From positions 58,687,693-58,751,692 of the forward strand of contig JAAONU010000001.1 of the NCBI GenBank assembly GCA_012932295.1: a stretch of 64,000 nucleotides of DNA. Direction: 5' to 3'. Within the stretch, counting starts at the first letter, position 1; every line of letters begins with the position of its first letter. This DNA comes from Cyclina sinensis. Its lineage: Eukaryota > Mollusca > Bivalvia > Venerida > Veneridae. The translations under genes were made by a program, and so were the position numbers. Below the pieces are notes generated by a model, which was not told the DNA's origin, made no database searches, and was given only the letters and a program-made list of their open reading frames with translations. Below, in pieces: positions 22,000 through 35,837 of this stretch.

Positions 22000-23167
22000 T
22001 CATATAAAATACTACCTCCTACAGAACCTTTAAGCTGAATAAAAATCATTCAAGAAGAATGAACATACAAGCAAAACAATGACCTACAACTTACTGCTCT
22101 GTCCATGTATGATATTAGAAATAATTATCTAGACTGGCTTCTCAAACCGGCTATAACTTTGTCTTTCTTCACTATTAAAGATATCAACTTCAATAATTAA
22201 GTCAAAATCAAATAAGTTTAAATACTTTATTACTCTCTTTTAAACACAATCTAAAATTGTTAAAATTTGCCTTTTCACAAATGTTCAAATGTTCACATGT
22301 TCAAATGTTCACTTTGTTCAAATTGTTAACATGTTAGCCTTTTCACAAATGTTCAAATGCCCAATCCTTGCTTCTATTTTAGAGTTAACTGCAAACCAAG
22401 CATAACTTCACTTGGTGAAATGACAATTTTCAATGTAAAAGTTTGACCATCATGAGGCAAAATAAACAAGTCTTATCAATATCAGTCATTAACAAGAACT
22501 AAGTGTATCATTAAGGGCAATGAACAAATAATCACAAGAACAAACTATAGAGAACAATATTATAACATAATATCCATATAAATATTATAATGTTAAAATC
22601 TGTAACTCAGGTCTTTTCATATGATGCACACTTCAGTTCACTTCCACTGTTTGAAAATATGGCCAATCTTTTCTGTATTATCTTTAGTTCAATGCCTAAT
22701 ACGTTAAAAGTATTTCATTTTGTTCATTTATCCTTGTTGGAACAACTGCAGTACATGTTTTAAATATTTCTTCTCTTGCCAATTATATTTCTTGTTGTTC
22801 TTTCTATTTTATTTACTTTTTATCTTTCTTGTTCAAGTTCTAAGATTTCAAGTTACTTCTTTTTCTTACAGTATCATCTATTTAGAACATACTTGATACA
22901 TGGCTTGATGTTTCACTGTGTCCTATTCCACATTTTGTCTAAGATACCACTGTGCTCATAAAAGGAACAAATAAGTTAGGCCTATTCATCTTTGATAAAA
23001 AAGGCCCAAAACTAATACACTTGTCTTCATTCACTATGTTTATCCATGTAAATGAAAGGTATCATTAACATTCATTTTCCTGTGTCATTTTCTATACCAA
23101 GATGATATTCAGGAAGATGGTCTTTAAATATTTCCGCTACTTCAACAAAATTCTCAGTTCTGACATC
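22000..23167 (-). other. Probable 3'UTR and downstream flank of the two-RRM gene
   Basis: No coding signal beyond the TAG at 23168-23170. Poly(A)-signal complements (TTTATT on +) occur near 22808 and 22224, so transcript ends there are plausible. A short TGTTCAAA-type simple repeat lies at about 22277-22350. The transcript end cannot be fixed from sequence alone. Confidence 0.35.
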
Positions 23168-26100
23168 CTAGTTGCTTTTCTTAATGAGACCTACGTCCTC
23201 TTCCTTGATGTAAGGATTCACAAAAACCCTTCTATTACCTGAAAAAACATAAACAGCAACTCTTTAAACCCTTCTGTGCCCTGCTTAATTTCTAAATTTG
23301 GCTAGTCTATCAATTTGCTCAGTAAAAATACCATCTAGATTTCTGACAATGGATTGGTAATTATTTTAAGACAAAATTCTGAATCTAATCAAGAATACAC
23401 TACATAGCTGTACAGGCAAATTATAAACTACACTGGTTACAAATACAAAACAAACAGCTTCATTCAACGTTATGGTTAAGACATGATTCTCATGTATTTA
23501 AAGCTGACGGACGGAAAGATGGACAGAGGGTAAACCAATAGTCCCATCTGGTGAACTGGTAGGGGACTAAAAATGGCAACATACAACTTCATTCACAGAA
23601 ACATGTTTTTGGAACATTTTATGTTTGAATCTATTGTTTCATTAAACAAACAAAAAACAAGAGATATTTGTAAAACTTCATTCCTCTTTTGTGCCTTATC
23701 ACTGGAGGCAGCCACAGAAGTATAGAAAGGCAGAAGATGGACAAGGACTTGTGTCAGTACATTAAGTGAAGGATGCCAGGGGCTTTAAAAGCTATTGGCC
23801 ATGGCAAGTAGATGAATGAGAGGAACTTTATATTATGTCAATAACACTTTGGTTATACAAAGCCATGTGTTCTATAGTTATTAATAGGAAACTGCTTTGA
23901 TTTTCAAGGTCACATGACCTTGACCTTTGGCCTATTGACATGAACAAATGGACCATGATGACACTGGATCACTCACCTGAGTACTTTGGCTGTTGGTCTG
24001 CTGTTAAGCAAAGGCCAGATGCAATATTACATTTTTTAATTGAAAAAGTTTCAAAGATCTCATTTTGTAAACATATAAAACCCATGGGTCAAAAGCAATT
24101 TTGAGCTATCAGCTTGAAAGGAGATGTCCTTGGTGGCCAAATATGGAGGAAAGTCTATTTTTAAGCTCTGGGGGACATTTTGAGCAATGGAGCAGAACTA
24201 TCTGAGCATTTTTAATAGAAAGATATGTGAGGAACATTTTTGTCAAATTGGGTAGAAAATCACCATATCCTTTAGATGGAGATGTTGTTAGAATTTTTTC
24301 TATTTTTAGCTCATACAGCCCTTATGTACAATGAAGCATAATGGTTTGAACAATTTCAAACTAGAGCAATCACTAAATGTGATTAACACCCCTGCAAGAC
24401 TGCTTCGGAACTGAAGTTATTAGTAACAGAATACTTGGTAAAAGAATTGAAATAGAGTTATGGTTATGGGCAATTAAAGATAGTTGTGGCTCTTGTACAC
24501 TGCATCTCCTTTCACTGTGGTTGACCATTGTATGAAGTTGCATTGAATTTCAGCCATTAGTTTTCAAGTTATGCTCCAGACAAGGAAAACCAACAAAGGG
24601 CAATAACTCTGCAAATACTGAAGATGGAGTTTTAGGCCTGGGTACTCTGGTGAGGGCCAAGATCTTCCAAAGCCCATGTAATTGTATAAACTTGGTAGAG
24701 GTCCGCTAGACAATGCTAGATACCAAATCTTAAGGTTCAGGGCCTTGTGGTTTCAGACAAGAAGATTTTCAAAACTTTCCCTGTATAAGCCTATGTAAAA
24801 TCAATTGACCCCGGGGTGAGGCAAAATTTGACCCCAGAGGTATAATTTGAACAATAGATAGAGGTTCACTAGACAATGCTAGGTAACAAACCTTAAGTCT
24901 CAGGGTTTGGTGGTTTCAGACAAGAAGATTTTCAAAGTTTTCCCTATGTACATTTGTAAGCCTATGTAAAATCAACTGACCCCCAGAGCAGGGCCAAATT
25001 TGACTCCAGGGTTATAATTTGAACCAACTTGGTAGAGGTCTATAAGACAATGCTACATACCAAATCTTATGGCTCAGGGCCTTGTGATTTCAGACAAGAA
25101 GATTTTCAAAGTTTTACCTTTATAAGCCTATCTAAAATCAACTGACCCCTGGGGTGGGGCCAAATTTGACCCCAGGGGCATAATTTGAACAAACTAGGTA
25201 GAGGTTCACTAGACAATGCTACATACAAAATCTAAAAGCTCAAGGCCTTGGATGTGGTTTCAGACAAGAAGATTTTCAAAGTTTTCCCTATATAAGCCTA
25301 TGTATAATCAATTGACCCCCAGGGTGGGCTCAAATTTGACCCTAGGGGTATAATTTGAACAAATTTGATAGAGGTCCACTAGACAATGCTACAATCAAAT
25401 CTTAAGGCTCAGGGCCATGTGGTTTCAGACAAGAAGATTTTCGAAGTTTTCCCTATATAAGCCTATCTAAAATCAACTGACCACTGTGCGATGCCAAATT
25501 TGACCCCAGGGTATAATTTGAACCAACTTGGTAGAGGTCCACTAGACAATGCTACGTTCCAAATCTTAAGCTCAGGGTCTTGTGGTTTCAGATAAGAAGA
25601 TTTTCAAAGTTTAACCTATATAAGCCTATCTAAAATCAATTGACACCCGGGGTGAGGCCAAATTTGACCCCATGGGTATAATTTGAACAAACTTGATAGA
25701 GGTCTACTAGACAATGCTACAAACCAAATCTAAAGGCTCAGGGCCATTTGATTTTAAAGATGAAGATTTTCAAAGTTTTCCATATATAAGCCTTTGTAAA
25801 ATCAACTGACCCCTGGGAGGGGCCAAATTTGACCCTAGGGGTATAATTTGAAAAAACTTTAGAAGAGGTCCAATAGACAATGCTACATACCAAATCTTTG
25901 GGCTCAGGGCCTTGTCACTTCAGACAAGAAGACTTTCAAAGTTTTTCCTTTCAGTTGCCATAGCAACAAGAGTTCTTAATGGAATTCAATTCTTTGAACA
26001 CCTTTGGTAGATCTTCAGGCAAGGAATATCCTAGGCATGTTTTGTCAAAGTTGGCTTAGTGGTTTAGGAGGAGAAGTCGTTCAAGTCAAATTGTTGAAGA

Positions 26101-29100
26101 AGCACGGCACACGCCAATGAAAGCCGGACAATCAATGATCCCAAAAGCTCACCTTTGAGCACTTTGTGAACCCTAACAATTAAGTCCTGCTGATTATCTT
26201 ACCTATGCCCACTGTACTCATTTTCTTTTGATGGGCAATATAAACTGAAGCATCATCTTCAAAACTGACAACACACATTGTAGGATTTACAAACTTAACA
26301 CTTCCTGATTTCACTTTGGCTGGCTTCAACCACTGAAAAAGAGGGAAAGTATAAACATATTAAACAACACAAAACTGACATGATACATGTACATACAGGG
26401 TTCTTGCTAGGAAATGTGTGAAGATGGAGACACACGTCCTCATTGTCAAAATTTATGGGGAAACTTTCAAGAATTAGAGGACACTAAGGTTTTTAACTTT
26501 ATATGTGTTACTAGATCATCTATTGACTGGTGTTGCTTGCAACACGTAAGTTCTTTATCAGTTGTGCCTTGAAATAAATTAGAGCTAACACTGAATTTTA
26601 TAAATACCCACGCAATATTGCCTTAACTGAGACAAAGGGGTAACTACAGAATGCATAGTCCAATAGATATCAAAGAAGTTTGCATCATAAGATTTTGCTA
26701 TGACAAGTTGTAAAACTGCAGAGCACCCATCAGCAAGCACTAAAACTGCCTCACACTCATCTGCTAAGTTTCAGATCAATAGTCCTAGAAATGTGAAAGA
26801 AGTTCCTGTAACAAGAATTTTCTGTGATAAGCTGTAAAACCGCAAAGCAGTGATCCGGGTGCATGAAAAACACGTATCCCACATCAACACTTACTGGCGA
26901 ATACGCACACCAAGTTTCAAATCTACAGTCTTAGAAATGTTGTCGTCAAACGATTTTACTATTATGTACTGTAATACCAAAGTGGGGCATTTAGACACAT
27001 GTAAAATACATCAACCACATCTACACTAAATGGTGATTATGCACACCAAGTTTCAAACTGATAGTTAGCGAAATGTGGAAGTAGTTCATGTCACAAAATT
27101 TTACCTTGTCCGTAAAATCTGAGAGGGCCCACTGGCAAGCATAAAAATGCATCAAACACATCTACACTTATTGGTTATATACACACACAGTTTCAAATCA
27201 ACAGGGGTTTCTAAAGTTTTTGAGTTGGAGGGAATACATTTAAAGTAGGCGGGTGATTTGCTGCCAGTTTGTTATACAAGAGGGTCATGATCACTCACCT
27301 GAGTATGATTGCTTTTAACAAAGTTGCTATGGACCTGGTTAATTGACCCCAGATGACCCATATTTGAACCTGACCTAGAAATTATTGAAACAATCTCTCT
27401 GACAAATTTCAAGTTTATCTGTACTGAAAATGTAACCTCTAGAGTGTTAACAAGGTTTTTCCATATTTTGGCTCAATGACCTAGTTTTTTAACCTAGATG
27501 TCCCATATTCGAACCTGAGCTAGAAATTATCGATAGAACCATTCTGACAAATTTCCAGGATATTGGGACTGAAAAAGTAGCCTCTAGCATGTAAACAAAG
27601 TTTTTCTATATTTGGGCTCTGTGACCTAGTTTTCAATGCCAGATGACCCATATATGAACTTGAGCTAGAAACCATAGAATTAAGCTTTCTGACAAATTTC
27701 CAGGTTATTTGGATTTAAAATTTTACCATTAGAGTGTTAACAAGGTTTTCCATATTTGGGCTCTGTGACCTAGTTTTGAACCCAAATGACCCATATCCAA
27801 ATTTGAGCTAGAAATCATTGAAACAACCTTCCTAGAGCATTAACTACCTCTAGAGCATTAACCAGGTTTTTCTACTTTCGGGCTCTGTGACCTAGTTTTT
27901 GACCCAAGATAACCTATATTCAAATCAAGCTAGAAATCATTGAAACAATCTTTCTGACAAATTTCCAGGTTATTTGGACTGAAAATGTTACCTCTAGAAT
28001 GTTAACAAGGTTTTTCCATGTTTGGCTCTGTGACCTAGTTTATGACCCCAGATGAACCATATTCGAACTTGACCAAGAAATTCTCAAGGCAACCTTTCTG
28101 ACAAATTTCCAGATTATTTTGGCTGAAAATGTAACCTCTAGAGTGTTAACAAGATTTTTCTACTTTTGAGCTCTGTGACCTAGTTTTCAAACCCAGATGA
28201 CCTATATTCGAACCCAGATGACCCATATTTGAACTTATGCTAGAAATCTTAGATGCAACCTTTCTGACAAATTTCCAGATTATTTGGGCTGAAAATGTAA
28301 CCTCTAGAGTGTTAACAAGAATTTTCTAATTTTGGGTTCTGTGACCTATTTTTGAACCCAGATGACCCATATTCAAACTTGAGCTAGAAATATAGAAGCA
28401 AACTTTCTGACAAATTTTCAGATTATTTGGGCTAACAATGTCACCTCTAGAGTGTTAACAAAGTTTTTCAATATTTGGGCTCTGTAACCTAGTTTTTGAC
28501 CCCAGATGACCCATATTCGAACTTGACCTAGAGCATTGCTAGATTATTTGGGCTGAAAATGTAACCTCTAGAGTGTTAACAAGATTTTTTTTATTTTTGG
28601 GCTCCATGACCTAGTTTTTGAACCCAGATGACCCATATTTGAATTTGAGCTAGAAATCATTGATAGAGCGTTTCTGACAAAGTTCCAGGATATTTGGACT
28701 GAAAAAGTAGCTTCTAGAGTGTTAACAAGGTTTTTCTATATTTGGGCTCTGTGACCTAGTTTTCCAACCCTGAAAACCCATGTTCAAACTCGTCCGAGAT
28801 ATTAATGAAACAAACATCCTGACCAAGTTTCATGACAATTGCGGCAAAAATGTGACCACTAGAATGTTAACAAACTAATTGTGGACAGACGACGGAAGGA
28901 CAGACGACAGACAAAAGGTGATCACAAAAGCTCTCTCTGTCACTATGTGACAGGTGAGCTTAAAATAAGCCTGATTTTAAGAAAAGTAGCTGGGTGAAGA
29001 TCTCAAAATAGCAGGGGGAAATACCCGCCTTCCACCTCTTAATGAAACCCCTGAATCAATAGTCCTAGGAAGTAGTAAGGATCAAAAGATTTTTCTATGA

Positions 29101-32100
29101 CAGGCTGTTTGACTACAGAGGGGGCATAAGGGCAAATTAAAAATGCATCACACATATCTATACTTACTGGTGATAATGCACACCAAGTTTCAAATTGATA
29201 GTTTTAGAAATTTGGAAGAAGTTCATGTCACAGAGTTTTCTTTCCCTTCCCTGTGGTAGGGAAATAAAAAGACTCATTTATAATTCAATGCACTTAGACA
29301 TGGTCAAATCCCAACTACTCCCTATCAAGGTTTTGAGCTTCTGAAAGTGTAAAATGAATCAAGATTCCAATATTTATCTTCTAGGATAAAAACAATAACA
29401 CACAACACAAGACGACAATTACCTCAATAACCTGTTCTTCTGTACAACCAAATGGTAAGTTACTGAGTTTAACCAAGTTCGATTTGGTTAATAAAAAGGG
29501 AAAAGCAACTGAAATAAGAAAAAAGATAAACATGTACTTCATTGTTAACCTGAAGTTAAATGGCATACAATTCCGTATATAGATATATATATATATTACT
29601 TGCTTTATGAGTTCCTCATTTTGTCACAATATATACTCCCATGTAATGAAAGTATAAAGTAAATCGTTAAAATAAGGAATGATGTATTCAGCATGTTGAT
29701 TTACATGTCAAGCTGGGGAAAAAAGGGGGAGACAACCTAAATAGTATTTGCAAAGACAAAATACTTTTCCTTCTTTTAAGCTCGCTGACATGTTATGCAT
29801 TATGCAATCTTCAAAGAGTGGTGAATATTTGAGGTAATTCTGAATAAGAGTGACCGATCAATATGACAATAGAAAATCTTTGTCTCTATAAGTATGACAG
29901 ACAAAATTATCTGTATGACAGATGCAAAGAGAAGTTAAAAATCTGCCTTCCTCTTTTCCAAACCAGTGTGCCAGGAGAACAATAAAGTTTAAGTCATACT
30001 TACATGAATTTATATTTTCAACTCCTTTAATATCAACATATCTGAAAAGAAAATCCCATAGATATAAAATATTTATCTAAAAGAACAAGAAAATTTGTTA
30101 AACAATTCAATTTCAAATTAGTTGCATACAAAAAAAACCCCTACCTCCTGTAATGTTAAAATTCTCTCAGCCATTTGGTCTAAGGTGTCTGAATATGTCA
30201 GACCAAAATAATGCTTTAAACAATTTAAACTCACTTGTCCTTATGATCACAAACTGTTTTATAGGTGAGTCACTGTGAACCTGAGCTCTAAAGAAGTTCC
30301 CTATTCTAACAAGAGCAATCAGTGATCACGTGTCGCCTGATGATAGCCAATTAAGCAGTTGTATTGAGGGGTGATTGGACAGTTTGTTGGAAATGTAAAT
30401 TGAGGTACTGATCAATCCTGTAACATTTCATTCAAATTGCATTTAGTATTATAAGAGAAGCAGTCCGGACAAACTTTAAATATAACAAGAGCCATGTGAC
30501 ACATGGTTAATCCCCCCGCCGGGAAGAAGCTACCTGGAGGTTGTTCTTTCAAACACTCAATGTAATAATGTTTGAAGAAAATCCCACACAAAATAGGCAA
30601 GGTAGAGTTATTGTTCTTGCAAACTGCACTTCCTACCAATGTTCTATGTCAGTGTATTAAGTTTGAAGAAAATCGCTCAAGCACTTTTGGAGTTATGCTT
30701 CGGACAAAGTTTTTCAATTAAATCTGATAAAGGGGAATAATTCTAAAAGTAGGCAAGGTAAAGTTATTATTCTTTCACACTGCACCTCCTCCAAATGTGC
30801 TCTTTCAGTATATGAAGTTTGAAGAAAATCACTCAAGTACTTTTGGAGTTATGCTCCGGACAAAACTGGAATGGACGGACGCACGGACGGACAGAGACCA
30901 TTTCTAATATCCCCTCCGCCTTTGGCGGGGGGATAATAAGTTCAAGAATTCAAGAATTAGATATATATGAATATGCTGGGATTTTAAAATGTAAACAAGT
31001 AAATCTGATAAAGGGGAATAACTAAAAAATAGGCAAGGTAGAGTTATTGGACTAGCACACTGCACTACCTACCAATGTGCTCTGTCAGTGTATGAAATTT
31101 GAACAAGAGCCATGCTACACATGGTTAATCCCCCCGCTGGGAAGAAGCTACCTGAAGGTTGTACTTTCAAACACTCAATATAATAATGTTTGAAGAAAAT
31201 CCCACAAAAAATAGGCAAGGTAGAGTTATTGTTCTTGCAAACTTCACTTCCTACCAATGTGCTATGTCAGTGTATTAAGTTTGAAGAAAATTGCTCAAGC
31301 ACTTTTGGAGTTATGCTTCGGACAAAGTTTTTCAATTAAATCTGATAAAGGGGAATAATTCTAAAAGTAGGCAAGGTACAGTTATTTTTCTTTCAAACTG
31401 CACCTCCTCCAAATGTGCTCTTTCAGTATATGAAGTTTGAAGAAAATCACTCAAGTACTTTTGGAGTTATGCTCCGGACAAAACTAGACTGGACCCACAG
31501 ACGAACAGAGACCATTTCCAAGATCCCCTCAGGCTTTGACGGGGGGATAATAAGTTCAAGAATTCAAGAATTAGATATACATGTATATGCTGGGATTTTT
31601 AAAATGTAAACAAGTAAATCTGATAAAGGGGAATAACATTAAAAAATAGGCAAGGTAGAGTTATTGGACTTGCACACTGCACTACCTACCAATGTGATCT
31701 GTCAGTGTATGAAATTTGAATAAAATCCCTCAAGTAGTTTTGGAGTTATGCTCCGGACAAAATTTATCAAGTAATTCTGATAAAGGGGAATAACTCTAAA
31801 AAAATAGGCAAGGTAGAGTTATTGCACTTGCACACTGCACTCCCTACCAATGTGCTCTGTCAGTGTATGAAGTTTGAATAAAATCCCTCAAGTAGTTTTG
31901 GAGTTATGCTCCGGACAAAATTTATCAAGTAATTCTGAAAAAGGAGAGTTACTCTAAAAATAGGCAAGGTAGAGTTATTGGACTTGCACACTGCACTACC
32001 TACCAATGTGCTCTGTCAGTGTATGAAGTTTGAATAAAATCCCTCAAGTAGTTTTGGAGTTATGCTCCGGACAAAATTGTTTCGGACGGACGCATGGACG

Positions 32101-35100
32101 CACAGAAGCACGGATGGACGAAGGGCATTTCTAATATCCCCTCCGCCTTTGGCGGGGGGATAAAAATCATTAAAGGACCATAAATCTGACAAAAATCATT
32201 TAACTGGAAAATGCCGTTGACATGCACACCTCAACTTAGTACTGATCATTCCTGTAAAGTTTGGACAAAATTGCACCAGTAGTTTTTGAGGAGTAGTCCG
32301 GACAAGTTTTGTGACGGACGGACAGACAGACAGAAAGACGAAGAAGTGATCCCTATATGTCACAGCTACTTTGTAGCAGGCGACACAATAATTTATCTAA
32401 AACAACTTTGCCCACTGATAGTCAATTAGCCATACAGACTCCAAAATATGTGCCAAACAAAAAACACCTCTCTACAGAAAGAATAATACACACATACCAC
32501 TAGATTCGATTAACTTCTCACAAAAGAGAAAAAAATGTTAGTACCAATGTACCTGCTTCCAAATTCCTGTTTACTTTTTTCCAGAGCCTTCTTCTTACTT
32601 TCTGCATTTTTAAAACGTATATAAAAGAACTCTTTTATTCGACCTCTGTAAGTATCCACATGACATATTTCTTCTATATCTAATCCTGAAAGATGACAAG
32701 TAAGATAACAAGCACTAATTATTATGTAAGTTTCACAATTTAGACAGTTAGTTAAAAACAAGGGGGCCATGATGGCCTTGTATCGCTCACCTAAGTATGA
32801 CTGCTTTTAACAAAGTAGTACGGACCTGGTTAATTGACCCCAGATGACCAATATTTGAACTTGACCTAGAAATTATTGAAACAATCTCTTTGACAAATTT
32901 CAAGGTTATTTGTACTGAAAATGTTACCTCTAGCAGGGTTTTTCATCCTTATATAACAGAGGCCGATATTCGGCCACTTCCCAATCCGAAAAATATAGAT
33001 TTTTTCCCAATTGTGGCAGAGTTTCTTCCCAAAATGCAAGACATGATTTCCCAAATCTTAGAAATTCCCCCTAGATTAGTTTAAAAAACGATCAGTTTAC
33101 ATTTGTTATTTCCGGAAGAAGACTTCTTTGTCGTACTATAGCCGAACAACGCAAGGTACCCGTGTAAACCAGTCTAATCCGTTAAGTTCCGGTAGACTCT
33201 TACTCAGTACTTATCGGTAAATAAAAGTAGAAACATGCGCAGTGAAACAGTCAAACGTTCCAAAAGTCTGGATTTTATTCCGTTTCAGGGGAGATAAATC
33301 AGTGTTTATTTCTGGTTGCAGAAAAAAATGTCTCATAAATTTCCCAAAATGAACAATTATCGCGCATAAATTTCCCAATTTAAAAAGCCAGGGCCTCTTC
33401 CCAATTTCCTGATGAAAAACCCTGTAGTCTAGAGTGTTAACAAGGTTTTTCCATATTTGGGCTCTATGACCTAGTTTTTGAACCTAGATGGCCCATATTC
33501 AATCTTGGGCTAGAAATTATCGAAACAATCTCTCTGACAAAGTTCCAGGATATTTGGACTGAAAAAGTAGCCTCTACAGTGTTAACAAGGCTTTTCGATA
33601 TTTAGGCTCTGTGACCTAGTTTTTGACCCCAGATAACCCATATCCAAACTTGAGCTACAAATCATCAAAACAACCTTTCTGACAAATTTCCAGGACATTT
33701 CGACCGAAAATGTAGCCTCTAGAGTGTTTACAAAGTTTTTCAATATTGGGCTCTGTGACCTAGTTTCCGACTCCATATGACCTATATATTCAAAACTAGT
33801 GCTAGAAACCATAGAATTAAGCTTTCTGACAAATTTCGAGGTTATTTGGAATAAAAATGATACCTCTAAAGTGTTAACAAGCTTTTTCCATATTTGGGCT
33901 CTGTGACCTAGTTTTTGACACAAGATGACCCATACTCCAACTTGAGCTAGAAATCATAGATAGAACCTTTCTGACAAATTTCCTGGATATTTGGACTGGA
34001 AATGTAACCTCTGAAGTGATAAAAAGGTTTTTACATATTTGGGCCATGTGACCTAGTTTTTGATCCCAGATGTCTCATATCCACATTTGAGCTAGAAATC
34101 ATTGAAACCACCTTTCTGACAAATTTCCAGATTATTTGGGCTGAAAATGTTACCTCTAGAGTGTTAACAAGATGTTTCTATTTTTGGGCTCTGTGATCTA
34201 GTTTTTGAACCCAGATGACCCATATTCTAACTTGAGCTAGAAATCATAGAAGCAACCTTCCTGACAAATTTCCAGATTATTTGGTCTAAAAATGTTACCT
34301 CTAGAGTGTTAACAAGGTTTTTCAATATTTGGGCTCAATGAGCTAGTTTTTGACCCCAGATAACCCATATTTGAACTTGACCTAGAAATCGTCAAAGCAA
34401 CCTTTCTGACAAATTTCCAGATTATTTGGGCTGAAAATGTAACCTCTAGAGTGTTAACAAGATTTTTCTATTTTTGGGCTGTGACCTAGTTTTTGAACCC
34501 AGATGACCCATATCTGAACTTGAGCTAGAAATCATCGATAGAACCTTTCTGACAAATTTCAAGGATATTTGGACTGAAAAAGTAGCCTCTAGAGTGTTAA
34601 AAAGTTTTTTCTATATTTGGGCTCTGTGACCTAGTTTTCCAACCCTGATAACATATGTTCGAACTTGTTCGAGATATTAATGAGACAAACATCCTGACCA
34701 AGTTTCATGACAATTGAGGCAATTGACCACTAGAGTGTTAACAAACTAATTGTGGACGGATGGACGACGGACAAAAGGTGATCAGGTGAGCTAAAAAGAG
34801 GTCCCATGTATCCCACTGAGCATGCAAAAGCACCAGGAATGTCTCTAGTGTGAGATGTTTTCTGTATCTAAGCACTATCCCCACAACTAGATTCAACTTA
34901 ACATTTCAGAGGGTGTCACTCATATTTGCAACCAGTACTGACAATGAATAAACTCAAATGAACAGACAGAAACAAAACACTGGAGCAAGACATACATGTA
35001 TGACCCAGTTTGTTAGTAAAAAGAAAGATTTATTAAGTAATATCTTACTTATTTTAAATAAAATCAATGATAGAATAAACAAGGGAGGGAAAAAAACATG

Positions 35101-35755
35101 TCTAAATAAAATCAAGTTAAATAAATAAAACACCATATCACAAACATTTCAAATAAAACGTCTTATCTTTAATTTGAATTATCTCCCTTCTAACTACATT
35201 GTACCTGGTACACAGGGTCGTCAATGATTTTTACAACATGTATATATCTAAGTAGTCAATTGTTTTCAAGTTTTTTGAGTATTCGAATACGGAACTTTGT
35301 ATTACTTGACATCCCTACCATTTATTGATAAGAATGTATCTAGTGCCAATTAAATGCCTCCAAAATCTTTCCATCATAGCACTGCTTTATTCTTTTATAA
35401 AACAAATAGTTTCTGCAACATCTGATTAACCTAAAATCATAACTGATAAATTAAACTCATATATACAACACCTGGACTCCTGGCCTATGAAAGAGATGTA
35501 TGATTCCTATAAAATACAAGAAATAATCATGGGAAGCAAGTTAAAACCATTCTATACCTTCAAAGAATTGTTCTATTTGTTCTTTTGTTGTATGAAATGG
35601 CATTCCAAACATGTACACATCAGTTTCTTTATTTACTGATCCCATTAACTGCTCAAAAGTACATGCCTGCAACACACTATCCAAGGAACTAGTCTGTGCC
35701 TGTGCAGCAACTATAAAAAGATAACAAAATATTTAAACAAATTCATTTAATAACA

Positions 35756-35837
<82 letters not shown>

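Noticed and set aside
33582..33923. 113-codon minus frame
   Set aside because: Translation of the type B tandem core; its repeated segments follow the repeat unit.
35764..35834. Regulatory AT-rich origin-like sequence
   Set aside because: It is a plain TA dinucleotide run with no accompanying motif.
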